DNA of 64,000 bases from Stenotrophomonas sp. ASS1 (GTDB lineage: Bacteria; Pseudomonadota; Gammaproteobacteria; Xanthomonadales; Xanthomonadaceae): the NCBI RefSeq assembly GCF_004346925.1, contig NZ_CP031167.1:3740001-3804000 (forward strand), read 5' to 3'. Both the position numbers and the translations under genes were made by a program. Shown piece by piece: positions 18,315 through 26,109 of this stretch. The notes beneath the pieces were generated by a model. It did no database searches and was not told where the DNA came from. It saw only the letters and a list, made by a program, of their open reading frames with translations. The stretch's first letter is position 1, and the number at the start of each line of letters is the position of its first letter.

Positions 18315-19646
18315 ATGATGCTGAGCATCCTCGGCTTTGGCATGGTCATTACGTTCATGTACTTGATCATGAGCAAACGCCTGTCGCCGCTCGTCGCCCT
18401 GATCACCATCCCCATCCTGTTCGCGCTGATCGGCGGCTTCGGCGCCAACATCGACGAGATGATGCTGGAGGGCATCAAGAAGATCGCGCCGACCGGCGTG
18501 ATGCTGATGTTCGCCATCCTCTACTTCGGGGTGATGATCGACGCCGGCCTGTTCGATCCACTGGTGCGGGTGATCCTGCGCTTCGTGAAGGGCGATCCGA
18601 TGAAGATCGTGCTCGGCACCGCGGTGCTGGCGATGCTGATCTCGCTCGACGGTGATGGCTCGACCACCTACATGATCACCGTCTCGGCGATGCTGCCGTT
18701 GTACCAGCGGCTGGGCATGAACGCGCTGAACATGACCTGCGTGACCATCCTCGCCGGCGGCGTGATGAACCTGACCCCGTGGGGCGGCCCGACCGCCCGC
18801 GCGGCCACCGCGCTGCACGTGGACCCCGCCGATGTGTTCGTGCCGCTGATCCCGTCGATGGTGATCGCCTGTGCTGGCGTGCTGCTGCTGGCCTGGTACC
18901 TGGGCCTGAAGGAACGCCGTCGCCTCGGCGTGGTGACCCTGCCCAAGGGCGGCAGCTGGATGGACAACAGCGTGTCCGACGACAGCAACCCGCTGCCGAC
19001 CGTGGAAGACGCCGAGGACATCAAGCGTCCGAAGCTGCTGTGGGTCAACCTGGCCCTGACCGTGGCGCTGATGACCGCGCTGATCATCGGCGTGCTGCCG
19101 ATGCCGGTGCTGTTCATGGTCGGCTTCGCCATCGCCCTGGTGATCAACTACCCGAACCTGGCCGAGCAGCGCCGCCGCGTGGTCAACCACGCCGGCAACG
19201 TGCTGTCGGTGGTGTCGCTGATCTTCGCCGCTGGCATCTTCACCGGCATCCTCAACAACACCGGCATGGTCGAAGCGATGTCGCACAGCTTCCTGGCGGT
19301 GATCCCGGAATCGTGGGGGCCGTACCTGGCGGTGATCACGGCGGTGGCGTCGATGCCGTTCACCTTCTTCATGTCCAACGACGCGTTCTACTTCGGCGTG
19401 CTGCCGATCCTGTCCGAAGCCGCCGGCAACTACGGCATCACCCCGGTGGAAATGGCGCGCGCCTCGCTGGCCGGTCAGCCGGTGCACCTGCTCAGCCCGC
19501 TGGTGCCGTCCACCTACCTGCTGGTTGGCCTGGCCAAGGTCGAGTTCGCCGATCACCAGAAGTTCACCCTGAAGTGGGCTATCGCCATCTCGATGCTGCT
19601 GATGGTCGGCAGCCTGCTGTTCGGCCTGTACCCGCTCGCGGCCTGA
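18315..19646 (+). CDS. CitMHS-family metal-citrate transporter
   Basis: Inner-membrane protein of 443 residues with about twelve hydrophobic segments. Family marks include MFAILYFGVMIDAGLFDPLV, LDGDGSTTYMITVSAM and LTPWGGPTARAATAL near the first half, and MSNDAFYFGVLPILSEAA near the end, all typical of the CitMHS/CitM group that imports citrate complexed to divalent metals with protons. It is preceded by AAGGAGTCCGCAG. It lies in line with the porin upstream and a reductase 24 bases downstream, so one transcript is likely. Confidence 0.93.
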   Translation: MMLSILGFGMVITFMYLIMSKRLSPLVALITIPILFALIGGFGANIDEMMLEGIKKIAPTGVMLMFAILYFGVMIDAGLFDPLVRVILRFVKGDPMKIVLGTAVLAMLISLDGDGSTTYMITVSAMLPLYQRLGMNALNMTCVTILAGGVMNLTPWGGPTARAATALHVDPADVFVPLIPSMVIACAGVLLLAWYLGLKERRRLGVVTLPKGGSWMDNSVSDDSNPLPTVEDAEDIKRPKLLWVNLALTVALMTALIIGVLPMPVLFMVGFAIALVINYPNLAEQRRRVVNHAGNVLSVVSLIFAAGIFTGILNNTGMVEAMSHSFLAVIPESWGPYLAVITAVASMPFTFFMSNDAFYFGVLPILSEAAGNYGITPVEMARASLAGQPVHLLSPLVPSTYLLVGLAKVEFADHQKFTLKWAIAISMLLMVGSLLFGLYPLAA

Positions 19647-19670
19647 CCCCTTACCAAGGAGCCTTCTGCA

Positions 19671-20411
19671 ATGACGCTTCGAATCGCTTACGTCACCAGC
19701 GGCATGGGCAGTGTCGGTACTGCCATCTGCCAGAGCCTGGCCCGCAGCGGCCACACCGTGGTCGCCGGTTGCGCGCCGAACTCACCGCGCAAGGCCAACT
19801 GGCTGCGCGAGCAGCGCGAACAGGGCTTCGACTTCATCGCCTCCGAAGGCAACGCGACCGACTGGGCCTCGACCAGCGCGGCGTTCGCCAAGGTCCGCGC
19901 CGAAGTCGGCGAGGTGGATGTACTGGTCAACAATTCCGGCGGCAGCCGCGACCTGCTGTTCCGGCAGATGACGGTGGAAGACTGGAACGCGGTGATCGCC
20001 TCCAACCTCAATGCGCTGTTCAACCTGACCAAGCAGGTGGTGGACGGCATGGCCACGCGGGGCTGGGGCCGCATCATCAACATCGGTTCGGTCAGCGCCC
20101 ACAAGGGCCAGATCGGCCAGGTGAACTACGCCACCGCCAAGGCCGCGATGCATGGTTTCAGCCGTGCGCTGGCCGCGGAAGTGGCCTCGCGCGGGGTGAC
20201 CGTCAACACGTTGTCGCCGGGTTATATCGCCAGCCAGGCGATCAGCAGCTTCCCGCCGGATGTGCTGGACCGGCTGGCCGCCTCGGTGCCCGTGCGCCGC
20301 CTCGGTCGCCCGGAGGAAGTAGCCGGCCTGTGCGCGTGGCTGGCCTCGGATGAAGCCTCGTACGTGACCGGCGCCGACTATCCGGTCAACGGTGGTCTGT
20401 ACATGGGCTAA
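19671..20411 (+). CDS. PhaB-like acetoacetyl-CoA reductase / SDR family
   Basis: A 246-residue short-chain dehydrogenase. It has the nucleotide-binding TSGMGSVGTAICQSLARSG, the NNSGGSRD strand, a catalytic Ser in INIGSVSAHKGQIGQ, and the YATAKAAM Tyr/Lys pair. The segment GHTVVAGCAPNSPRK is typical of PhaB (NADPH-dependent reduction of acetoacetyl-CoA) rather than FabG. No polyhydroxyalkanoate synthase gene is seen in the window. It follows the citrate transporter at 24 bases with an AAGGAG site and ends at a strong terminator, so it is the last gene of that operon. Confidence 0.85.
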   Translation: MTLRIAYVTSGMGSVGTAICQSLARSGHTVVAGCAPNSPRKANWLREQREQGFDFIASEGNATDWASTSAAFAKVRAEVGEVDVLVNNSGGSRDLLFRQMTVEDWNAVIASNLNALFNLTKQVVDGMATRGWGRIINIGSVSAHKGQIGQVNYATAKAAMHGFSRALAAEVASRGVTVNTLSPGYIASQAISSFPPDVLDRLAASVPVRRLGRPEEVAGLCAWLASDEASYVTGADYPVNGGLYMG

Positions 20412-20434
20412 GCCCTCCCCCACGGAGTGCGCGG

Positions 20435-20478
20435 GGGCCGGATCACCTTCAGTTGTGAAGGTGATCCGGCCCCTTTTG
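20435..20478 (+). terminator. Strong rho-independent terminator
   Basis: GGGGCCGGATCACCTTCA pairs perfectly with its reverse complement (18 bp) over the loop GTTG and is followed by TTTTG. It closes the porin-citMHS-reductase operon. Confidence 0.9.
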
Positions 20479-20593
20479 TTTCTGCATTTCTGAGACGCAC
20501 TTCCCGATACATCGGCAGAACCGGTGCTATACCTGCCAGCGCTCGCCGAGCCCGATGGATGAACGGCTGGAATCGCGGATCAAGGAGGTTGGC

Positions 20594-21214
20594 ATGCGTG
20601 CATTGCTGATTGCGCTTCTCGTGGTCGCCACTACGCTGCTGGCGACACCGACCCGCGCGGAGCCCCCGCCCATGCGGGTGATCACGGGCCTGGGCTGCCC
20701 CGACTGGCTGATCCCAGGCGCGCCCACGCTCGACGCGCAGATCACCGGCCATCCGGAGTGGACCTTCGCCTGGGCTCCCGCGTCCTATACCAATCGCGAT
20801 CCCATCCGGATCTACATCCAGTCCTTCGACTGCGATTCCTCCGACATTGCGGGCTATTACTTCCGGATCGCAGCCATTGCCCATGAAGTGGGACACGCAC
20901 TGTATTTCGAAGGTATCGCCTTGAGCACCCGAGGTGCGTTCATCCAGCACTTCTGCACCATGGAGGGGAAAGCGGTACTCAACAACCTCACCGCGCGCAG
21001 TGAGCTTCTGGTGACCAGCCTGGGGTACTACGACATCGGCGTAGCTGCGTCCAACGGTCCTGGCCTCATCGCACAGGCCGATGCCGGCGGTGAAGACCTG
21101 GACCGGCAGGTAGGTAAGCTGTTCTGCGACAACAACGTAACTTCAACCACCGGCGAGAACTACAACGACTTCTACGGAAGAATCTACGATGAAGCGATCG
21201 CAGCCCGTCCCTGA
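20594..21214 (+). CDS. Secreted putative zinc metalloprotein with HEVGHAL motif
   Basis: The ATG at 20594 is fixed by an AAGGAGG site at 20582-20588. The 206-residue product has a signal peptide (MRALLIALLVVATTLLATPTRA). A metallopeptidase-type HEVGHAL motif sits at about residue 101, and a possible third ligand occurs in TMEGKAVLNN about 20 residues later. Cysteine pairs suggest a disulfide-bonded periplasmic or secreted protein. No named family is recognised. It overlaps the next gene by 26 bases, and both products carry signal peptides, so they probably work together. Confidence 0.72.
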   Translation: MRALLIALLVVATTLLATPTRAEPPPMRVITGLGCPDWLIPGAPTLDAQITGHPEWTFAWAPASYTNRDPIRIYIQSFDCDSSDIAGYYFRIAAIAHEVGHALYFEGIALSTRGAFIQHFCTMEGKAVLNNLTARSELLVTSLGYYDIGVAASNGPGLIAQADAGGEDLDRQVGKLFCDNNVTSTTGENYNDFYGRIYDEAIAARP

Positions 21215-21731
21215 ACTTCTTCTGATCCTGAGCCTGTTGGTTGCCGGTTCTGCAACAGCAGCCACGTCCGCTGCCACTGCGGAAGAGGCGGATGCAACCT
21301 GGCGGCTCGTGGAGCGCTGGTCCTTGCAGCTGTCACGCTCTGACCTTGTCGCGCAGCTATCACCCCTGGCTCCGGCCGGCTCGCGTTCGGAGGCAAGAAT
21401 GGGCCGGGGCGACAGCGCCACCATCGATCTGGCGCCATTCGCGGTCGCTGGGAGGATCAAGGGGCCCTCTGGCCAGATCTACACCGACGCGTCGGGGCGA
21501 ATCATCAAAGGCATTACGCTGCGGCTGAGCGGCGCCTGCATCTCGCGAAAGCAGATGGGTCGTCGCTACCCCGACTTCAATGTCCTTTCCGTGCCGTCAG
21601 GGCATAGCCTGGACGAGTCGACGGTGTTCGGCACGGTACTGAACGGCATCCAGATCGGGTTCTCATTCTCCGAACATGACCGTGACTGCATGGACCAGCT
21701 CAAATTGAGCTGGCCTGGGGAGCGCTTCTGA
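21189..21731 (+). CDS. Secreted hypothetical protein, partner of the HEVGHAL protein
   Basis: This encodes 180 residues with a signal peptide (LLLILSLLVAGSATAATS). It has two widely spaced cysteines (SGACISRK and DRDCMDQ) that could form a disulfide. No domain is recognised. The start lies inside the upstream gene (26-base overlap), which implies translational coupling. A partner or inhibitor of the upstream putative peptidase is possible but is inference only. Confidence 0.65.
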   Translation: MKRSQPVPELLLILSLLVAGSATAATSAATAEEADATWRLVERWSLQLSRSDLVAQLSPLAPAGSRSEARMGRGDSATIDLAPFAVAGRIKGPSGQIYTDASGRIIKGITLRLSGACISRKQMGRRYPDFNVLSVPSGHSLDESTVFGTVLNGIQIGFSFSEHDRDCMDQLKLSWPGERF

Positions 21732-21891
21732 TTCCCACCGGCCTACCACCATGACGAACATGTTGCAGGACACGCACCACTGCCCTGCATCGTTCGTTGG
21801 TTTTTCGTAAAGAAGGTTTCATGTTCCGTTCGCATAGTGGCCATGCACCGCGCACCCGTGCCGGTGACCACCCCCAATGCAACGGACCACC

Positions 21892-24189
21892 ATGCAGACC
21901 CGACACCTGACGATCGCCGTGGCGATCGCGCTTTCCGCCACCGCCAGCGCCCATGCTGCCACCGCCGCCGATACCGGCGCCAGCACCGATGCCGCGCTGA
22001 GCGCGCAGACGCTGGATACCGTCTCCGTGATCGGCCAGGGCGAGACCCGCCAGGTGCAGCGCATCACCGCCGTCGACAAGCAGGTGCTGCCGCCGGGCAC
22101 CAGCGGCCAGAAGATCCTCGATCGCCTGCCGGGCGTGTCGGTGCAGTCCAACGACGCCTTCGGTGCCAACGAGGAATCGCAGACCATCAGCCTGCGTGGC
22201 TTCGACAAGAGCCGCCTGGGCTACACGCTGGACGGCATCCCGCTGGGCGACAACAGCTACGGCAACTACAACGGCCTGAGCATCGCCCGCGCGATCATCG
22301 CCGAGAACCTGGCCGGTGCCGAGCTGTCGCAGGGCATCGGTTCGCTGGGCGTGGCCTCGACCAGCAACCTGGGCGGCACCATCCAGTACTTCTCGATGGA
22401 CCCGTCCACCGAATTCGGCGGTCGCGCCAGCGTCACCGTTGGCGACAACAGCCAGCGCCGTGGCTACCTGCGCGTGGATACCGGCGACATCAACGGCTTC
22501 TCGGCCTACGTGTCCGGCGTGCACCAGGACCAGGACATGTGGGCTGCGCCGTACCAGAACCAGACCACTCGCCAGTTCAACGCCAAGGCGGTGTGGAACG
22601 TGGGCGACCATCGTTTCGGTGCGTTCGTGGCCACCTCGCGCGCCAGCCAGGCCAACTACGCCTACCTGTCCAAGGACATGCTGGCCCGCGGCCTGGGCTA
22701 TGACTGGAACATCTACGCACCGGACTGGGATCGAGCCGTGGCTGCTGCGTACTGCGCGCCGGGCACTCTGGACCGCAGCAAGTGCAGGTTCAGCGGTGGC
22801 GTCACCAGCATCGACGATGCGTACTACCAGAGCCGTGCACTGCGTGACGACAACCTGTACTCGGTGGATGCCGACCTGCGCCTGGGTGAGCAGGGGCGCC
22901 TGAAGCTGCTGGCCTATCACCACGACAACCGTGGCCAGGGCCACTGGTGGGCACCGGGCCAGCCGTCCTACCCGGGTACCGACAAGATGCTGCCGATTTC
23001 GATCCGCAGCACCAACTACACGATCAACCGCGATGGCCTGACCGCCGCGCTGTCGTGGACGGTGGGCATCCACGAACTGGAAGCCGGCCTGTGGTACGAG
23101 CAGAACGACCATAACGTTTCGCGCAACTTCTACTACATCAGCGGCCCGTTCCTGGACGACCTGTACCTGAAGAACCCGGACCGCCTGCTGTTCAACCAGG
23201 ACTTCGACATCCGCACGCGCCAGTTCTACGTGCAGGACCGCATGCGCTTCCTGGACCAGCGCCTGACCGTGGACGTGGGCATCAAGAGCCCGAACACCCG
23301 CATGCGCGCCACCGCCAACCCCGGCGTGGAAACCAGCATCGCCTCGGGCACGCTGACCGCCAAGGAATCGGTGCTGCCGCAGGTGGGCCTGGGCTTCAAG
23401 CTCAACGCCAACAACGAGCTGTTCGCCTCCTACGCCGAGAACATCGCCGCCTTCGTCGGCGGTGGCAGCGGCGGCCCGCTGCAGGTGTCGCCGGAATCGT
23501 TCGCGGCCAGTGCTGGGCTGGAGCCGGAGAAGTCCAAGAGCCTGGAAGCCGGCTTCCGTACCTTCGGCGAGAAGTACCAGGCGTCGATCGCGGGCTACAA
23601 CGTGAAGTTCGACAACCGCCTGCTGTCGCTGAACCCGTGCTCGAGCATCGAAGTCGGCACGCGTCCGGAGTGCGTGACGCGCTTCATCAACGTCGGTTCG
23701 GTGAAGAGCTACGGTGCGGAACTGACCTTCATCCTCAAGCCGATCGACGGCCTGCAGTGGTACAACGCGCTGTCCTGGAACAAGACCACCTACGAGGACG
23801 ACTACCTGTCCGGCGGCGCGGTGGTGCCGGTGGCCGGCAAGATCACCGTGGATACGCCGCAGCGCATGGCCTCCAGTGAAATCAGCTGGAACCGCGATGG
23901 CTTCTTCGCCAGCCTGCGTGCCAAGTACACCGGCAAGCGCTACTACACCTACACCAACGACCAGTCGGTGCCGGGCGTGACCACCTTCGACGCCGGTGCG
24001 GGCTACGATTTCGGCCCCGGCCTGGGCCTGCGCAACGTTCGGGTGTCGTTGAACGCGACCAACCTGACCAACAAGCGCTACGCCGGCCAGCTGAGCTCGT
24101 TCGCGCCGACTGATCCGAAGGGGACGCGTTATGCGATCCATGCGAGCGCACCGCGGCAGTTGTTCATGACGGTGGCGGCAGAGTTCTAA
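21892..24189 (+). CDS. TonB-dependent outer-membrane receptor
   Basis: This encodes 765 residues with a signal peptide (MQTRHLTIAVAIALSATASAHA). The plug domain shows LDTVSVIGQGETRQVQ, ILDRLPGVSVQSND and ISLRGFDKSRLGYTLDGIP; the barrel ends in the insertion signal LFMTVAAEF with terminal phenylalanine. Such receptors import iron chelates, cofactors or carbohydrates with energy from TonB; the substrate cannot be read from the sequence, and no siderophore genes are adjacent. A start at 21877 would add five residues; 21892 places the signal peptide directly at the N-terminus. Confidence 0.9.
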   Translation: MQTRHLTIAVAIALSATASAHAATAADTGASTDAALSAQTLDTVSVIGQGETRQVQRITAVDKQVLPPGTSGQKILDRLPGVSVQSNDAFGANEESQTISLRGFDKSRLGYTLDGIPLGDNSYGNYNGLSIARAIIAENLAGAELSQGIGSLGVASTSNLGGTIQYFSMDPSTEFGGRASVTVGDNSQRRGYLRVDTGDINGFSAYVSGVHQDQDMWAAPYQNQTTRQFNAKAVWNVGDHRFGAFVATSRASQANYAYLSKDMLARGLGYDWNIYAPDWDRAVAAAYCAPGTLDRSKCRFSGGVTSIDDAYYQSRALRDDNLYSVDADLRLGEQGRLKLLAYHHDNRGQGHWWAPGQPSYPGTDKMLPISIRSTNYTINRDGLTAALSWTVGIHELEAGLWYEQNDHNVSRNFYYISGPFLDDLYLKNPDRLLFNQDFDIRTRQFYVQDRMRFLDQRLTVDVGIKSPNTRMRATANPGVETSIASGTLTAKESVLPQVGLGFKLNANNELFASYAENIAAFVGGGSGGPLQVSPESFAASAGLEPEKSKSLEAGFRTFGEKYQASIAGYNVKFDNRLLSLNPCSSIEVGTRPECVTRFINVGSVKSYGAELTFILKPIDGLQWYNALSWNKTTYEDDYLSGGAVVPVAGKITVDTPQRMASSEISWNRDGFFASLRAKYTGKRYYTYTNDQSVPGVTTFDAGAGYDFGPGLGLRNVRVSLNATNLTNKRYAGQLSSFAPTDPKGTRYAIHASAPRQLFMTVAAEF

Positions 24190-24200
24190 GTCGAAAGCGT

Positions 24201-24234
24201 TGCCCCGCGGCGTCTTGATTATCGTCGCGGGGCA
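24201..24234 (+). terminator. Hairpin after TonB receptor
   Basis: TGCCCCGCGGCG pairs with CGTCGCGGGGCA across a ten-base AT-rich loop, 12 bases after the stop codon. Confidence 0.5.
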
Positions 24235-24336
24235 GGGCCGGATGGGCCGGCGCAGGACACGCCGTAAACCCATCCATGGGGGCTCGATGGCGCCATCCAT
24301 GGCGCCAACGGTCCTGCGCCGGCCCATCCGACCCTG
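24233..24336 (+). repeat. Structured intergenic element, copy B
   Basis: The outer arms 24233-24258 and 24311-24336 pair at 25 of 26 positions. The 29-base linker (24259-24287) starts ACGCCGTAAACCCATCC, and the inner hairpin is TGGCGCCATCCATGGCGCCA (24288-24307). The linker is identical to that of copy C on the opposite strand. It lies downstream of the TonB receptor and in its direction. Confidence 0.85.
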
Positions 24337-24380
24337 CTCGACGGTTTCCCGCGCCACGGTGCGGAAGGCAAAGAAGAGCA

Positions 24381-24419
24381 AAAAGCAAAGAGCCGGGCAT
24401 TGCCCGGCTCTTTGCTTTT
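24381..24419. terminator. Bidirectional terminator between convergent genes
   Basis: AAAAGCAAAGAGCCGGGC pairs perfectly with GCCCGGCTCTTTGCTTTT (18 bp) over the loop ATT. It has A-runs and T-runs at the two ends, so it can stop transcription from both sides. Confidence 0.9.
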
Positions 24420-24474
24420 CAAGCGCAATCCCTTCGGCGCGGTGATGTGCTGCCGCCCGCGCGGGAAAATGTCT

Positions 24475-24582
24475 GGCGGCGGTGGGGCACCCTGGCCAGG
24501 ACCGTGAGGCGCATGGATGCGCCGATCGAGCCCCCATGGATGGGTTTACGGCGTGTCCTGGCCAGGGTGCCCCACCGCCGCC
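24475..24582 (-). repeat. Structured intergenic element, copy C
   Basis: The outer arms 24475-24502 and 24555-24582 pair perfectly over 28 bases (GGCGGCGGTGGGGCACCCTG at the left). Read on the minus strand the linker (24526-24554) matches copy B at all 29 positions, followed by the inner hairpin GGCGCATCCATGCGCC. It sits downstream of the minus-strand gene at 24629-25882 and in its direction. Confidence 0.85.
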
Positions 24583-24628
24583 CAGCGACATCAATCGAGG
24601 CGCCAGCGCATCATCCCGCCAACGCATT

Positions 24629-25882
24629 TCATTCCGGCGCCAGCTGGTCCATCCGTATCCGGTTGGCGAACAGCGAGAACGCCAGCATCCCGGCCAGGCC
24701 ATTCGCCCGGCTCACCCAGTGCGGCAGCCAGCGCGGCGGCTTCAACACCCCCGCCTCGAACAACGGCGCGAACGCGATCGCATCGGTCAGGCTCATCTTG
24801 CCGGCAAACAACCAGCGGCAGACCTGCAGGCGGTCCTCGGCCAGCATGTGGCGGAAGAAGGTGTGCACCGACACCAGGCCGCGCAGGTACACCGTGTCCT
24901 TGGTGAAGGCCAGGCCGCCACTCGGCGGTACCCCACGGAACACGCGCTGTGCCGAGGCGAAGCTCTCCTCCGCGTTCTGCCCGGCATCGCAGAAATAGCG
25001 GAACACTTCGATGAAATCAGCACCTTCGCGGGCCATCGCAATCGCTTCGGTACGCAGGCTGATGCGCTTGAGGCGCTCGATGTCGATGCTGCCGGTGATC
25101 TGCTCGGCAAAGGTGGCCAGCCCTTCCTGGGTTGCCGTCACCCGCGGCGAGGACAGTGCCAGGCTCGGCAGCACCGGCTGCTCGCGGCCGTTCAGGGCGG
25201 TCAGCGAATGCACCAGCGCTTCATGGTGGAACAGCTGCGCGCGGTCGTAGGCACTGAAGCGCGCACTGGTGCGCAGGCGGATGCGGGTCGGGCCTGCAGC
25301 CGCCTTGGACACCAGTTCCGGATCCAGCTGCACCTGGATGATGCGTGATTCGAAGAAGGCGTCCAGATCGTTCTGCAGCTGCAGTTGCAGCGCGATGGCC
25401 GAAACCGGCACCTGCTCTTCCGGTGCCAGCAGTTCGTGGTCCAGCTCGGCGGCAATCTGGATGAAGTGGCGCGCCGCTTCGCGCGTGCTCGGGCCATTGC
25501 CCGGCAGCGGCTGCTCGGGTGCGCCGAACAGCTGCACCGAACAGGAGTCGACGGCAGCAGTGCCCAACCCTTCCAGCAGCTGTGCAGCCAGGTCCCAGCT
25601 CTGCGCCGACTGCCGCACGTAGTGACCCAGCGGATGGCTGTCGTCGCAGTCGGCGGCGATCGCGGCCAGTGCGCGGCGTTCTTCGCTGAAGTCCAGCTTC
25701 GGGTAATCCACCTTCGGCAGTACCGGCTGGCCACGCGCCACGCTGGCCAGGAACGGCGCCTGCACCGTGGCTGGCCAGCTGGTCAGGCCCAGCAGGCGGA
25801 TGCCTCCCACGGCCTCGACCAGGCGCGCATCGAGCGCTGCATGGTGGGCCACGTCACGGTCCAGCGTCGCAGTCGGTTCCAT
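24629..25882 (-). CDS. QEGLA-motif protein (flavohemoglobin expression-modulating type, DUF1704)
   Basis: The 417 residues contain the signature TQEGLATFAEQ and, upstream, FHHEALVHSLTALNG, a metal-site-like HExxxH motif; both are typical of the DUF1704 family. The family name comes from a reported effect on flavohemoglobin expression, and related eukaryotic proteins are tyrosine carboxypeptidases, so a metallopeptidase role is likely. It is cytosolic, with no signal peptide. The ATG at 25882 gives MEPTATLDRD and avoids the repeat-derived upstream extension. Confidence 0.85.
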   Translation of the reverse strand: MEPTATLDRDVAHHAALDARLVEAVGGIRLLGLTSWPATVQAPFLASVARGQPVLPKVDYPKLDFSEERRALAAIAADCDDSHPLGHYVRQSAQSWDLAAQLLEGLGTAAVDSCSVQLFGAPEQPLPGNGPSTREAARHFIQIAAELDHELLAPEEQVPVSAIALQLQLQNDLDAFFESRIIQVQLDPELVSKAAAGPTRIRLRTSARFSAYDRAQLFHHEALVHSLTALNGREQPVLPSLALSSPRVTATQEGLATFAEQITGSIDIERLKRISLRTEAIAMAREGADFIEVFRYFCDAGQNAEESFASAQRVFRGVPPSGGLAFTKDTVYLRGLVSVHTFFRHMLAEDRLQVCRWLFAGKMSLTDAIAFAPLFEAGVLKPPRWLPHWVSRANGLAGMLAFSLFANRIRMDQLAPE

Positions 25883-25931
25883 GCGCGGACTATAGCGCCC
25901 TGCCCGCGCGTTGGTAGGTGCAATGGATCGG

Positions 25932-26008
25932 GTAGCTGCCAACCTTGGTTGGCATCCGCTGAAGGCGGACTTCGGATACATCCGTGCCAACCAAGGTTGG
26001 CACCTACC
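25932..26008. repeat. SMAG-type inverted pair
   Basis: GTAGCTGCCAACCTTGGTTGGC and the mirrored GCCAACCAAGGTTGGCACCTACC flank about 30 bases. This sub-type recurs at 38229-38288 and 39009-39066. Confidence 0.85.
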
Positions 26009-26060
26009 AGGAGCGGGCAGTTGGCACCCACCCGAAGCAGGCAGGCGCGAGTTCATTGCA

Positions 26061-26099
26061 GGGGTCAGAGCCCATTGCGGTGCAATGGGATCCGACCCC
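26061..26099 (-). terminator. Hairpin downstream of rsgA
   Basis: GGGGTCAGAGCCCATTGC pairs with GCAATGGGATCCGACCCC (16 of 18) over the loop GGT. It lies ten bases past the rsgA stop on the minus strand. Confidence 0.6.
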
Positions 26100-26109
26100 G
26101 CGATACCGA

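Noticed and set aside
19671-20411. Call as FabG (fatty acid synthesis reductase)
   Set aside because: The segment GHTVVAGCAPNSPRK and the location in a citrate uptake operon fit PhaB-like reductases better, and no other fab genes are near.
21700-24702. Open frame of about 1000 codons opposite the TonB receptor
   Set aside because: The sense strand encodes a clear receptor with plug and barrel; the antisense product is a compositional shadow.
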